Shown here: positions 8,612-16,120 of the stretch, one piece after another
Layout: the number at the start of each line of letters is the position of its first letter
Position numbering within the stretch: position 1 is the first letter of the stretch
Source of the DNA: Bacteroidales bacterium
GTDB lineage: Bacteria > Bacteroidota > Bacteroidia > Bacteroidales > UBA4181
NCBI GenBank assembly: GCA_028700615.1
Contig: JAQVSH010000004.1
Span: 1 to 25,083 of the forward strand
Reading direction: 5' to 3'
DNA: 25,083 bases
The notes under the pieces: generated by a model
What the model was told of the DNA's origin: nothing
Database searches by the model: none
What the model saw: only the letters and a program-made list of their open reading frames with translations
Position numbers and translations under genes: made by a program

Positions 8612-9472
8612 TTATTTCTTTTCAAAAAGTCTGTTCGGATTGTAAGCTACTTCCGAGGTCTTGTATTTACTCAGCATAGCCCCTTTAATCCCATTATAAT
8701 TATAAGGAGCGGAACTGCCGGTACCGTCCAGAATGCTTTTCACATTGGTTGCGATGTCGGTTACATAATATTTATCCAGCGGTGCATTGTGGCCCGGCAT
8801 GATCATATCGTATTCATCAACCATTTTTTCAATTTTCCGCAAACTTTTCATATAGGTTTCCAACGGCAAACACACATCCAGAAACATCCAGACCATCGCA
8901 TTGGTATGATCACCACCAAACAGAATTCTGTCTTCAATGTCTATCAGGCAGATACTTCCGGCAGTATGGCCGGGAACTTCAACGACCTTAACCCGTTTGC
9001 CTCCGAGGTCGAACAGATAACCTTCCTTAACAGGAACAAGAACCGTAGCAGGAGTGGATGCAGAAGCAGGTGCCGTTTCAGCAGCCCCGGATCCTCTCCT
9101 TCCGCGGGCTAAAATGGACTGAATGGTTGGAAAATCTGCCGGATGTGCATATACTTTAGAAAATTGAGCATCACCGCCATTATGATCACCATGACCATGG
9201 GTATTGACAACAATCAGCGGAAGATTGGTTAAAGACTGCGCAAACGCTTTCAAATCACCGGTACCATATCCGGTATCAATCAGCAGAGCGCTGTCTTTTC
9301 CGGCGATCAGATAGATATTTACAGTGTTATTTTCAACAATTGCCCATACATTATCGGCCACTTTGGTTGCTTTTAAAGCATCTGCAGGATTGATCTGACC
9401 AGACACGACCGGAGTGATCATACAAAAGAGAAGCGCAAAAGCGAACAGTTTTGAGGATGACAAATATTTCAT
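8612..9472 (-). CDS. Secreted metallo-beta-lactamase-fold hydrolase
   Basis: This 286-residue protein has a clear signal peptide (about 1-25, ending PVVSGQ). The metal site is of the glyoxalase II/general MBL type: THGHGDHNGG gives H92, H94, D96 and H97; VPGHTAGS gives H169; FGGDHT gives D188; MPGHNA gives H228. This differs from the B1 protein next to it, which has Cys in place of D188, so the two are not a recent duplication. A low-complexity Gly/Ala/Ser/Thr/Pro stretch at about 124-143 interrupts the fold between strands. The substrate is unknown; lactonase, thioesterase or phosphodiesterase activities all occur in this fold. It lies 42 nt downstream of the HAD gene and 54 nt upstream of the fusion gene on the same strand, so an operon is likely. 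Confidence 0.9.
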   Translation of the reverse strand: MKYLSSSKLFAFALLFCMITPVVSGQINPADALKATKVADNVWAIVENNTVNIYLIAGKDSALLIDTGYGTGDLKAFAQSLTNLPLIVVNTHGHGDHNGGDAQFSKVYAHPADFPTIQSILARGRRGSGAAETAPASASTPATVLVPVKEGYLFDLGGKRVKVVEVPGHTAGSICLIDIEDRILFGGDHTNAMVWMFLDVCLPLETYMKSLRKIEKMVDEYDMIMPGHNAPLDKYYVTDIATNVKSILDGTGSSAPYNYNGIKGAMLSKYKTSEVAYNPNRLFEKK

Positions 9473-9514
9473 TTTTATTTATGCTTATGGTTGTTTTATA
9501 AAGGTAAAGGTATT

Positions 9515-10135
9515 TTAAAACAATCCAAATTTTTTAAACTCATCGCTCAAGCAAATTCCTTCTTTCATATGCAGCGTATAAAAGCCCATTTTTTCTGCAG
9601 CGACAAGGTTATTAAAATTATCATCAATAAATAAAGACTCTTCCGCTTTAAGTCCATATCGGTTCAGCAAAATTTCATAGATCTTCCGATCAGGTTTAAC
9701 CACTTTCTCGGTGCCGGACACGACAATCCCTTCAAATTCCTTTAAAAAAGAAAATCCTTCAAAGGCAACAGGAAAAGTTTCTGCAGACCAATTTGTCAGG
9801 GCAAAAACTCTGTATTTAGCTTTTAGTAATTTGAGAAGTCTTGTGTTTTCAGTTATTTCCCCCCCAAGCATTTTGGTCCACTCCCCATAATACATAGCAA
9901 TCTCTTTTTGGTATTGCGGATATTTAAGCTGAAGCTCCCTGGTAGCCTCAGACATTGGATAACCCGCATCCTGTCTCAGATTCCATCCCGAAGTGCAAAC
10001 ATTTTCGAGGAAAAACTCCATCTCCAACCGGTCGGAAAATACATGTTGATATAAATATCTCGGATTCCAGTCAATCAAGACCCCTCCAAGATCAAACACA
10101 ATATTCTTATATAATTCTGGTTTTTCAGCCACCAT
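9515..10135 (-). CDS. HAD-superfamily hydrolase (subclass IA, YihX-like)
   Basis: This 206-residue cytosolic protein has the HAD motifs in order: IVFDLGGVLIDW with nucleophile D15, ALTNWS with T114, K147 in VVKPDRKIY, and the acidic pair D171-D172 in LFIDDNFNNL. The position two residues after the nucleophile is Gly rather than Asp, a known feature of the YihX-like 'FDLG' group, so general acid chemistry is supplied differently or activity is low. Length fits sugar-phosphate phosphatases with a small alpha-helical cap (about 28-95). It is the first gene of the HAD-MBL-MBL/NAGPA-GNAT run and directly follows the terminator of the carboxylesterase gene. No separate promoter is obvious, so read-through or a weak promoter inside the hairpin region is possible. 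Confidence 0.9.
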   Translation of the reverse strand: MVAEKPELYKNIVFDLGGVLIDWNPRYLYQHVFSDRLEMEFFLENVCTSGWNLRQDAGYPMSEATRELQLKYPQYQKEIAMYYGEWTKMLGGEITENTRLLKLLKAKYRVFALTNWSAETFPVAFEGFSFLKEFEGIVVSGTEKVVKPDRKIYEILLNRYGLKAEESLFIDDNFNNLVAAEKMGFYTLHMKEGICLSDEFKKFGLF

Positions 10136-10147
10136 ATCTTTGTTCTG

Positions 10148-10197
10148 AAAAATTTCGGCTTCCGGTTATATGCTAAATCTTTTCATCCCGGAAGCCG
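10148..10197 (-). terminator. Intrinsic terminator after the carboxylesterase gene
   Basis: The arms CGGCTTCCGG (10156-10165) and CCGGAAGCCG (10188-10197) are perfectly complementary over 10 bp, with a 22-nt loop. On the minus strand the stem is followed by AAATTTTTC. It begins 6 nt after the esterase stop codon. The loop is longer than usual. Confidence 0.65.
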
Positions 10198-10202
10198 GAA
10201 AT

Positions 10203-11627
10203 CTATTGTTTAACTGACGGAGCTAACGGTTGTCCCATAGAAGAAGTGTTCACACTTCCATCTGTAGTAAACAACATAAATTCAGGGGTTTCCATGGTAT
10301 AAGGCTTCCATACTTCATTTCCGTTCCCATTGGGATCCCCATATTTTGCAAAGTTTGTCCAACAATCAACCATGTACTGGCTTAACGCTTCATCACCCGC
10401 TGTAAGCGGACGCCAGCAACGCTCCAGTGTATGAAAAATAAACCATAATTCCGAAGAATGAAAAGCTCCTGCATCATCCCCCGGAAGAGGACGTGCAAAC
10501 TGGTATGCATAGACTTTACCTCCATTTTTTTCGCGTAACAGGCTAAAATCAGCTATGGGTTGGCTATTTCCTCTCATATCTTCCATCGTACCACCGATCA
10601 TATAGGGAATATCGGCCAGATTGCCACTATCTGCAGCCATACTAAAACTTTCTTTCAGAAAATAGCCATCCAGATTATGTGACAAATTAGCCATTCTGTG
10701 TTCGGCATTCATAAAAGCCTCCGTACGGTTTTCAAAATTTCCGAGAGAATCAGCCGGTATGGCGCGCATCTCTTCAATGGATTTACAGCCGTAAAATCTC
10801 ATTAAAGCCTCGCCGGTCAGCTCAGCCGTATCCAGCGGAGTCCCTTTGTCCATACTGCTATAACCGCCACCGCTCTGAATAATGGCGCCATGAATAAGCC
10901 CTTTTGTCAATGGAGACGCTACCAGAGATTTAACACTTGAAGCCCCGGCACTTTGCCCGAAGATGGTTACCTTGTCGGGATCACCGCCAAACTGTGCAAT
11001 GTTTTCCCGAATCCATTTCAGTGCGGCGACCTGATCTAAAGCGCCGTAATTACCTGATGAATTGTGAGCGCTTTCCGCTGTAAGTTCGGGATGCGCCATA
11101 AATCCAAGCACTCCGAGACGGTAATTAATAGTCACCAGAATGACTCCGCGTTCTGCCCAAGCCTGCCCGTCAAACTCAATCTCATGACTATACCCGTTTC
11201 TTAAGGCACCTCCATGCATCCACATAGCAACCGGCAACTTTGCATTCACATCGCCCGCCACAGGGGTCCACACATTCAGATAAAGGCAATCTTCGTTCTT
11301 AACATATTCACTGTTTTCATAAAATTCCTTGTCGTAAAAAGAACCAGGTTCAGTGAGTTTTTGCGGAGCTATATTTCCAAAAGTATCACATACTTTGATG
11401 CTATCCCAGGGAATAACAGGCTGAGGCTCTTTCCAGCGCAAATCACCAACAGGGGCCGCCGCATAGGGTATCCCTTTATAAAGAGTTACGCCTCCGATTC
11501 CGGTGGGAACACCGAGAATCTGACCTCCTGTAATAGTCAGTACGGGGTTTGTCTCTTTCGGCGAGCATCCGCACAACACAGCCATCATCATGCATACAAA
11601 CGGAAATAATCTGATCATTTTCATCAT
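10203..11627 (-). CDS. Type-B carboxylesterase, lipoprotein
   Basis: This 474-residue protein has a lipoprotein signal: hydrophobic stretch then LCGC, with the lipidated Cys at 21, so it is membrane anchored. The carboxylesterase fold is plain: KGIPYAAAPVGDLRW, EDCLYLNVW, oxyanion-hole MWMHGGALRNGYS, and nucleophile elbow FGQSAGAS with Ser226. The acid is probably E349 in GGTMEDMRG and the histidine H390 in GAFHSSELW. The spacing between acid and histidine is short and total length is below the common 500-550, as in some bacterial para-nitrobenzyl-esterase relatives. A monocistronic unit is likely, with a terminator right after it and a 163-nt gap before it. That gap also holds a 7-bp inverted repeat (TTGGATC at 11646 and GATCCAA at 11681). 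Natural ester substrate unknown. Alternative starts at codons 2 and 4 are possible. Confidence 0.92.
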   Translation of the reverse strand: MMKMIRLFPFVCMMMAVLCGCSPKETNPVLTITGGQILGVPTGIGGVTLYKGIPYAAAPVGDLRWKEPQPVIPWDSIKVCDTFGNIAPQKLTEPGSFYDKEFYENSEYVKNEDCLYLNVWTPVAGDVNAKLPVAMWMHGGALRNGYSHEIEFDGQAWAERGVILVTINYRLGVLGFMAHPELTAESAHNSSGNYGALDQVAALKWIRENIAQFGGDPDKVTIFGQSAGASSVKSLVASPLTKGLIHGAIIQSGGGYSSMDKGTPLDTAELTGEALMRFYGCKSIEEMRAIPADSLGNFENRTEAFMNAEHRMANLSHNLDGYFLKESFSMAADSGNLADIPYMIGGTMEDMRGNSQPIADFSLLREKNGGKVYAYQFARPLPGDDAGAFHSSELWFIFHTLERCWRPLTAGDEALSQYMVDCWTNFAKYGDPNGNGNEVWKPYTMETPEFMLFTTDGSVNTSSMGQPLAPSVKQ

Positions 11628-11719
11628 TGAGTGGTTTTAATGGAATTGGATCTTAAAATTAATGTTTTATCCCAAACAATGATCCAAAAACACAATGAAA
11701 ATGCGTCCCCGCTTCCGGT

Positions 11720-11773
11720 AAAAAAAAATCCCGGATCAAAATGCATAAAATCCATAACGCATTGACCCGGGAT
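11720..11773 (-). terminator. Strong intrinsic terminator of the CE15-epimerase-MTase-AraC unit
   Basis: On the minus strand the arm ATCCCGGGTCAATGC pairs with GCATTTTGATCCGGGAT, with two small irregularities, around a 14-nt loop. The stem is followed by a run of nine T (complement of the A run 11720-11728). It lies 17 nt after the AraC-type stop codon. Confidence 0.85.
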
Positions 11774-11790
11774 AAATCGATCAAAAAAGA

Positions 11791-12753
11791 TTATAATAGT
11801 TTTACAGGAATACATATATCCAACACAAATCTCCGATGAGCGTCTTCATCCGGTGAATTATAATACAACTCATACGGATTTCCTTCTCCGGGTTGATAAC
11901 CGCTCTCAGTAAACCAGGAACACATGGTATTCCACGCCTTTTCAAAACCCTGTTCATCAATCTCAAAATGACCCACGGCATATTTTCCGCCCTCAAGTTT
12001 CATCTTGCCGATCTCACCGCTGACATCCACATCACCTTGCACCGTAATGCAGGCACTCTGGCGAACCTTCTCAATAGCAGTTACTGAAGGATCATCATGG
12101 TAAACCGTGATGGTTTTAGTCTGCGGAAAATTGAGAAGGCCCCGGGGTCCGGCCCATTTCAACAATTTTTCATACGCCTTTCCAATCTGGTTAAACTTAC
12201 CAGTATGTCTGCAATACACAAGGTTCATCGCAGACATTTCCTTTACTTCAACTTTTGTTCCCATAATCATAAAATCAGAGTGAGTAATTGAGTATATATT
12301 GTCACTCCAAAGTTGCTCCCTATTTTCAACACTCAATTGATCTCTCTTGCGAACCAATTGACCATTCTTGCTATAATACAAACCGCTTTTTGCAAAAACC
12401 GGTTTTTCCGTTTCCCGAAATTCTTTGGCAGTCATTCCAAAATATTTTCTGAATGTACGGCTGAATACGGATATACTTCCGAATCCGCAACGGGCAGCAA
12501 TATCGCCGATAGAAAGGTTTTCATCACTCTGAAGCATCCAGGCCGCCTTTTCGATCCGAATCCGTTGAATAAAAGCGTTGAGGGTTTCTCCCGTCATACT
12601 TGTAAAAATACGATGAAAATGAAAAGGAGAGAAACAGGCAATATTGGCAATATCCCTGAGATTTACGGGCTCTTCCAAATGATGTTCAATATAGTCCATA
12701 ACCCTGTTGATTCTGGCTATGTACTCGTTTTTACTCTTGTCTCCGGAATTCAT
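11791..12753 (-). CDS. AraC-family regulator with GyrI-like ligand-binding domain
   Basis: Two helix-turn-helix motifs of the AraC/XylS type come first, at about residues 10-110: 'LRDIANIACFSPFHFHRIF' and 'SIGDIAARCGFGSISVFSRTF'. A linker follows, then a GyrI-like/SOUL-type effector domain at about 160-318 (VEVKEMSAMNLVYCRHTGKF to the C-terminal FVLDICIPVKLL). This layout matches the Rob/BmrR-like arrangement, in which the C-terminal pocket binds small hydrophobic or cationic molecules. The ATG at 12753 gives the usual N-terminus (320 residues). A GTG at 12774, 6 bp after the methyltransferase stop, would add seven residues and is a real alternative. It is the last gene of the unit before the terminator, so it may regulate its own operon. 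Confidence 0.9.
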   Translation of the reverse strand: MNSGDKSKNEYIARINRVMDYIEHHLEEPVNLRDIANIACFSPFHFHRIFTSMTGETLNAFIQRIRIEKAAWMLQSDENLSIGDIAARCGFGSISVFSRTFRKYFGMTAKEFRETEKPVFAKSGLYYSKNGQLVRKRDQLSVENREQLWSDNIYSITHSDFMIMGTKVEVKEMSAMNLVYCRHTGKFNQIGKAYEKLLKWAGPRGLLNFPQTKTITVYHDDPSVTAIEKVRQSACITVQGDVDVSGEIGKMKLEGGKYAVGHFEIDEQGFEKAWNTMCSWFTESGYQPGEGNPYELYYNSPDEDAHRRFVLDICIPVKLL

Positions 12754-12780
12754 TTTGAAATCAATTAACGCCACAATGGC

Positions 12781-13380
12781 TTACTTTCTGCATTTGATAA
12801 TATATCCTCTGTTCAGTTGATAACTGATATCTTTAAACCCCGACAGCTTCAACTGATCTGACACCTGATCTATGGTGTATTTATTAAATACTTCGTCTGT
12901 GGTAAATTTTGCTTTCGCGAGATCCTCACGAGGCAACATATAAATACAGAAGGTACCCCCTTCTTTTAACAGGGCCTTTATCTTCGAAAATGGTTCATCC
13001 AGGGAATCCCAGAAATAAATAACATTCAGGCAAAAAACTATATCATATTGACATTCAACCATATTAAAAGTCAAAAAATCGCCATAACACAATTCCGCTT
13101 TTTTATTCCGAATATGATCTTTATTTCTTTTTGAAGCGCCTCTAAACATAATCTCTGAAAAATCAATTCCTGAGACAAAACAATCATAATCAGAGGATAT
13201 CCGGTCGATTCCGATGCCCAGACCATACCCTATCTCGAGAATTCTGTCTTTAGGTTTGATATGCAGTTCAGGAATGACAATATCATATGCCGGGACATTC
13301 CCTTTGGTCATCATTTTGGAGATAATTTTGCCACAAAAACCCGTAGGTTTTCTGAATTGCTTCGCGATATAGGTTAACAT
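12781..13380 (-). CDS. Class I SAM-dependent methyltransferase
   Basis: This 199-residue protein has methyltransferase motif I as ILEIGYGLGIGIDRI (about 47-61), the acidic ribose-binding Asp in VSGIDFSEIM, and later motifs CYGDFLTF and YDIVFCLNVIYFW. The C-terminal beta-hairpin region KEGGTFCIYMLPREDL is also typical. The fold matches Methyltransf_11/25-type small-molecule methyltransferases; the substrate is not evident. Its ATG lies 7 bp inside the 3' end of the epimerase gene, which indicates translational coupling. It is followed almost at once by the AraC-type gene. No signal peptide, so cytosolic. Confidence 0.88.
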   Translation of the reverse strand: MLTYIAKQFRKPTGFCGKIISKMMTKGNVPAYDIVIPELHIKPKDRILEIGYGLGIGIDRISSDYDCFVSGIDFSEIMFRGASKRNKDHIRNKKAELCYGDFLTFNMVECQYDIVFCLNVIYFWDSLDEPFSKIKALLKEGGTFCIYMLPREDLAKAKFTTDEVFNKYTIDQVSDQLKLSGFKDISYQLNRGYIIKCRK

Positions 13381-14321
13381 ACCTGTTGATTTTTGACATT
13401 GCCTTCACCCCGTTTTTCTCCGGCCAAATGAGTCAATGCACCCTTAAGATCAGGAAAAAGAAAATGATAACCGACTTCCCTTATTTTAGCCGAAGATACC
13501 CTGCTCCCTTTTAAAAGTATATCAGACATACGCCCAAAGATGACCTTCAAAACAATAGCAGGAATATGAACAGACCAAAATGGCTTCATAAGCACCTCAG
13601 ATAAAATACGCATCAACTCTTTATTGGTCTTATGATCAGGTGCAACTGCATTATAGGCGCCCTTCATCTGTGCATCCTCTATCGCTTTAATATAGATACC
13701 ACATAAATCATCCACATGTATCCACGGAAAGTATTGATTGCCTTTGCCCAATGCAGAGCCCAGTCCCATCTGAACAGAAGTCTTGATTCGGGACAAAGCG
13801 CCCCCTTGTTTTGTCAGAATCACACCCGTTCTGATCTTTACGGTCCGGATGCCTGATTGCTGAAACCGATCGGCCGATTCTTCCCATTGTCTGCAGACTT
13901 CTCCTAAAAAATCCGGGAAAGGCAGATCTGTTTCAGAAAAAACCTTTTCAGAAGTAACAGCTCCGTAATATCCTGTTGCAGAGGCAGAAATAAATGCCTT
14001 TAGATGATTTTGACAGGTTTTTACCCGCTCAAACAACAAATCACCGGTCTTTACACGACTATCGAGTATGAGCTGTTTCCTTCGGGCCGTCCACCTGTGA
14101 TCTCCAATACTTTCCCCGGCAAGGTGAATGATATAATCAGCCGTTTCAACCGCTCCATCTTCAATTTCTTTCTTGTCATAATCCCAAACATAAGTATGCA
14201 TACCAGGGGATTGTTTTGCCACTCTGCTCAATACAGAAATACCATATCCCCTCTTCTGCAACTCTTTACAGAGATGTCTGCCGACAAGGCCTGTTCCTCC
14301 GGTGATTAATACGGTTTCCAA
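13374..14321 (-). CDS. TIGR01777-family NAD(P)-dependent epimerase (YfcH/SDR39U1-like)
   Basis: This 315-residue protein has the Rossmann nucleotide-binding motif LITGGTGLVGRHL at the very N-terminus. The family-specific segments follow: AGESIGDHRWTARRKQLIL, SASATGYYG, and WIHVDDLCGIY. The C-terminal DUF1731 region is HIPAIVLKVIFGRMSDILLKGSRVSS. It starts with TTG: an in-frame TAA lies upstream and no in-frame ATG falls between, while the TTG puts the GGTGLVG motif where relatives have it. GGAGA lies 11 nt upstream of this TTG. The gene begins 17 nt after the CE15-like stop codon and overlaps the methyltransferase by 7 bp. The biochemical role of the family is poorly defined (SulA/YfcH-like). 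Confidence 0.92.
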   Translation of the reverse strand: METVLITGGTGLVGRHLCKELQKRGYGISVLSRVAKQSPGMHTYVWDYDKKEIEDGAVETADYIIHLAGESIGDHRWTARRKQLILDSRVKTGDLLFERVKTCQNHLKAFISASATGYYGAVTSEKVFSETDLPFPDFLGEVCRQWEESADRFQQSGIRTVKIRTGVILTKQGGALSRIKTSVQMGLGSALGKGNQYFPWIHVDDLCGIYIKAIEDAQMKGAYNAVAPDHKTNKELMRILSEVLMKPFWSVHIPAIVLKVIFGRMSDILLKGSRVSSAKIREVGYHFLFPDLKGALTHLAGEKRGEGNVKNQQVC

Positions 14322-14338
14322 TGGAAAAGCATCTCCGA

Positions 14339-15856
14339 TTACTGCAATGGCGTTCTGTTATACTTTAAAAACTTATTAGCCCAAGGTATAAAAGTCTGAA
14401 AGTTAGGACCGTCCGTATGTCCTCCATCATGTTGCCGCCAGGCCAGTTCGCCATCCAGCAGACCCGTAAGCACAGGGGGCATCTTTTCTTTCATGTAGTC
14501 ATTTGAGACCCCAAGATCTTTCGCACCTAATAACTTAAAAACAGAGCCCGCGGCAATTGCAGCCATATAACTTCCCTGCTGGTCCAACCATTTTGCATCT
14601 CCCTGTTCCGGAATACCATAACTGATAAAAGTAAGCCGGGGAGCACAAAGTGCTATTAATTCATGTGAATCCACAGTTAAATCACAGCCTGTTTTACTTC
14701 CAAAAATTGCTTCCGAAGCGCCATATTTTATATAATTACCTGCCATCCAATGATATTCTCCACTACCGGTAAGACTTTCAACAGCTTCGCCAAATACACG
14801 GCGATGTAAGGTAGCCCCACCTTTTCCGGAAGAGCCAATCAAACCCACCGCAAATCGGGGCTCAAACGCCAGTGTAACCAAAGCCGCCTTCCCATAACGG
14901 GACACCCCTTCAATCCCCACTTTCTTCGCATCCACCAACGGATCTGTTTCAAGATAATCCAAAGCGCGGGCAGCCCCCCAGGCCCAAGCCCGCAGTGATC
15001 CCCAATCATCCGGTTTACGGGGTTGTCCCTTATTAACCAGGCCAATGATACCTCTGGTAAGACCGGCGCCATTATCGGCCTGAATGCTTGAAGGATCAAG
15101 AGTAGCATATCCCCAGCCCGCAGCCAGTAATTGTTCCGTCGGAGAAGGTCCGCTATTGGCAGAGAAACCAAAGGGACTTGAACCTGAAGCCCTTGTAAAA
15201 GGTGTATATAAAGGGTACTTCTCAAATATAGACTTCAGCTCCGGATTACTGTTCATCAGCAACTCTTTAACCGCCATATTCAGTTGCACCATCTCATCAG
15301 AAGAGGGCTGAGCAGGGGCCGGGAAGGAGGGAAAACCAAACATAATCAGCACTGGAACCGGCCCTTTGACATTAGCAGGCAATACCAGGATCATATTGAT
15401 ATCTACATTGATCGAAGGACAGGCACTGTTGACAACATGCCCGATCAGCTGTCTCGCAATCACCGGAGTCCGGCCTATGAGCTCCTTATCTGTAATTTTC
15501 ACGGTCCAGGTTACTCCCGGAATATTTTCAGGCAACTTACCATACAACTCTTTTTCAATCGCATCCACAAGTTCCGGCCTGCGCTGTTTCCACCACATCT
15601 CTGCCGAAGTGACCTTTTGCCCATTATTTAAAGTAAGGACATCGGGCAGTTGCGGACAAGGATTGGCCACAGATTCATCATAATTAGCATGATTTACATC
15701 TTTTTCGTTACCGCTCGGGCCCGGCCTTACACTTGTTATACCCAGCTGTTTCATCATATTCTCGTGATCCTGCTGAGTTGTAAAGGTCACAATACTTTGC
15801 GCCAGCGCCCCTTGAGTAAGCCCAGCAAACAACCAAAGAAAAATAATCCTTTTCAT
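14339..15856 (-). CDS. CE15-like glucuronoyl esterase family protein, secreted
   Basis: The ATG at 15856 gives 505 residues beginning with a clean signal peptide (KRIIFLWLFAGLTQGALAQS). A longer frame reaching 15931 would place a charged leader in front of it and is less likely. The alpha/beta-hydrolase core has the nucleophile motif GVSRYGKAAL with Ser319, comparable to the G-x-SR-x-GK motif of CE15 enzymes. The catalytic His is in GGHTDGPNF (His480). SYGIPEQGDAKW and DSHELIALCAPR are also CE15-like. CE15 enzymes split the ester between lignin and glucuronic acid on xylan. Here no glycosidases are nearby, so activity on another ester is possible. It is the first gene of a four-gene unit. Confidence 0.85.
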   Translation of the reverse strand: MKRIIFLWLFAGLTQGALAQSIVTFTTQQDHENMMKQLGITSVRPGPSGNEKDVNHANYDESVANPCPQLPDVLTLNNGQKVTSAEMWWKQRRPELVDAIEKELYGKLPENIPGVTWTVKITDKELIGRTPVIARQLIGHVVNSACPSINVDINMILVLPANVKGPVPVLIMFGFPSFPAPAQPSSDEMVQLNMAVKELLMNSNPELKSIFEKYPLYTPFTRASGSSPFGFSANSGPSPTEQLLAAGWGYATLDPSSIQADNGAGLTRGIIGLVNKGQPRKPDDWGSLRAWAWGAARALDYLETDPLVDAKKVGIEGVSRYGKAALVTLAFEPRFAVGLIGSSGKGGATLHRRVFGEAVESLTGSGEYHWMAGNYIKYGASEAIFGSKTGCDLTVDSHELIALCAPRLTFISYGIPEQGDAKWLDQQGSYMAAIAAGSVFKLLGAKDLGVSNDYMKEKMPPVLTGLLDGELAWRQHDGGHTDGPNFQTFIPWANKFLKYNRTPLQ

Positions 15857-15906
15857 TTCCTTTTTCTTTATTAAGATTTGTATGAACCGCTTTACTAAAT
15901 GTCTAT

Positions 15907-15914
15907 CAAAGATA
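15907..15914 (-). promoter_or_regulatory. Candidate -7 promoter box for the CE15 operon
   Basis: TATCTTTG on the minus strand fits TAnnTTTG, and would start transcription near 15900, giving a leader of about 44 nt to the ATG at 15856. The element and its flank (TCAAAGATAAAAA on the plus strand) recur at 6422. Two further matches on this strand, TACATTTG (15967 to 15960) and TATATTTG (15991 to 15984), are alternative promoters. Confidence 0.4.
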
Positions 15915-15989
15915 AAAATATATTCATTCAAGAAATTCTTGCGGAATAAAACACTGTGCCAAATGTATAATCATAAAATATGACAAATA

Positions 15990-16009
15990 TATACACACCG
16001 GAGTGTATA
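15990..16009. promoter_or_regulatory. 20-bp palindrome between divergent genes (operator candidate)
   Basis: TATACACACCGGAGTGTATA is symmetric at 18 of 20 positions; only the A/A pair flanking CCGG fails. A half-site-like copy, TGTATAATCAT, lies at 15964 and matches TGTATAATTAT at 16004, 40 bp apart. The palindrome overlaps one of the possible minus-strand -7 boxes (TATATTTG). It stands between the CE15 operon and the divergent permease, so it could control either or both. Confidence 0.5.
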
Positions 16010-16120
16010 ATTATTTGACAGATTAAAATATAAAATAAAATATAAAAATCTATTATTCAATGTTTTAAGAAAATGGTACGGTTTTGGATAAAATCCAAAG
16101 AGAACTTAAACCATTATATC

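Noticed and set aside
8540..9112. 190-residue plus-strand frame
   Set aside because: It lies antisense across a clear MBL gene with complete metal motifs and shows no domain of its own.
8612..9472. Idea that the two neighbouring MBL proteins are a recent tandem duplication
   Set aside because: Their metal-ligand patterns differ (Cys type versus Asp type with an extra His) and the sequences around the motifs are unlike.
12313..12768. 151-residue plus-strand frame antisense to the AraC-type gene
   Set aside because: It is a mirror of a gene with unmistakable helix-turn-helix motifs and shows no family features.
16015..16043. TTGACA-N17-AAATAT resembling an E. coli sigma-70 promoter before the permease
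   Set aside because: Bacteroidota use a different primary consensus, and the -10 part is an arbitrary choice within a poly-AT stretch.
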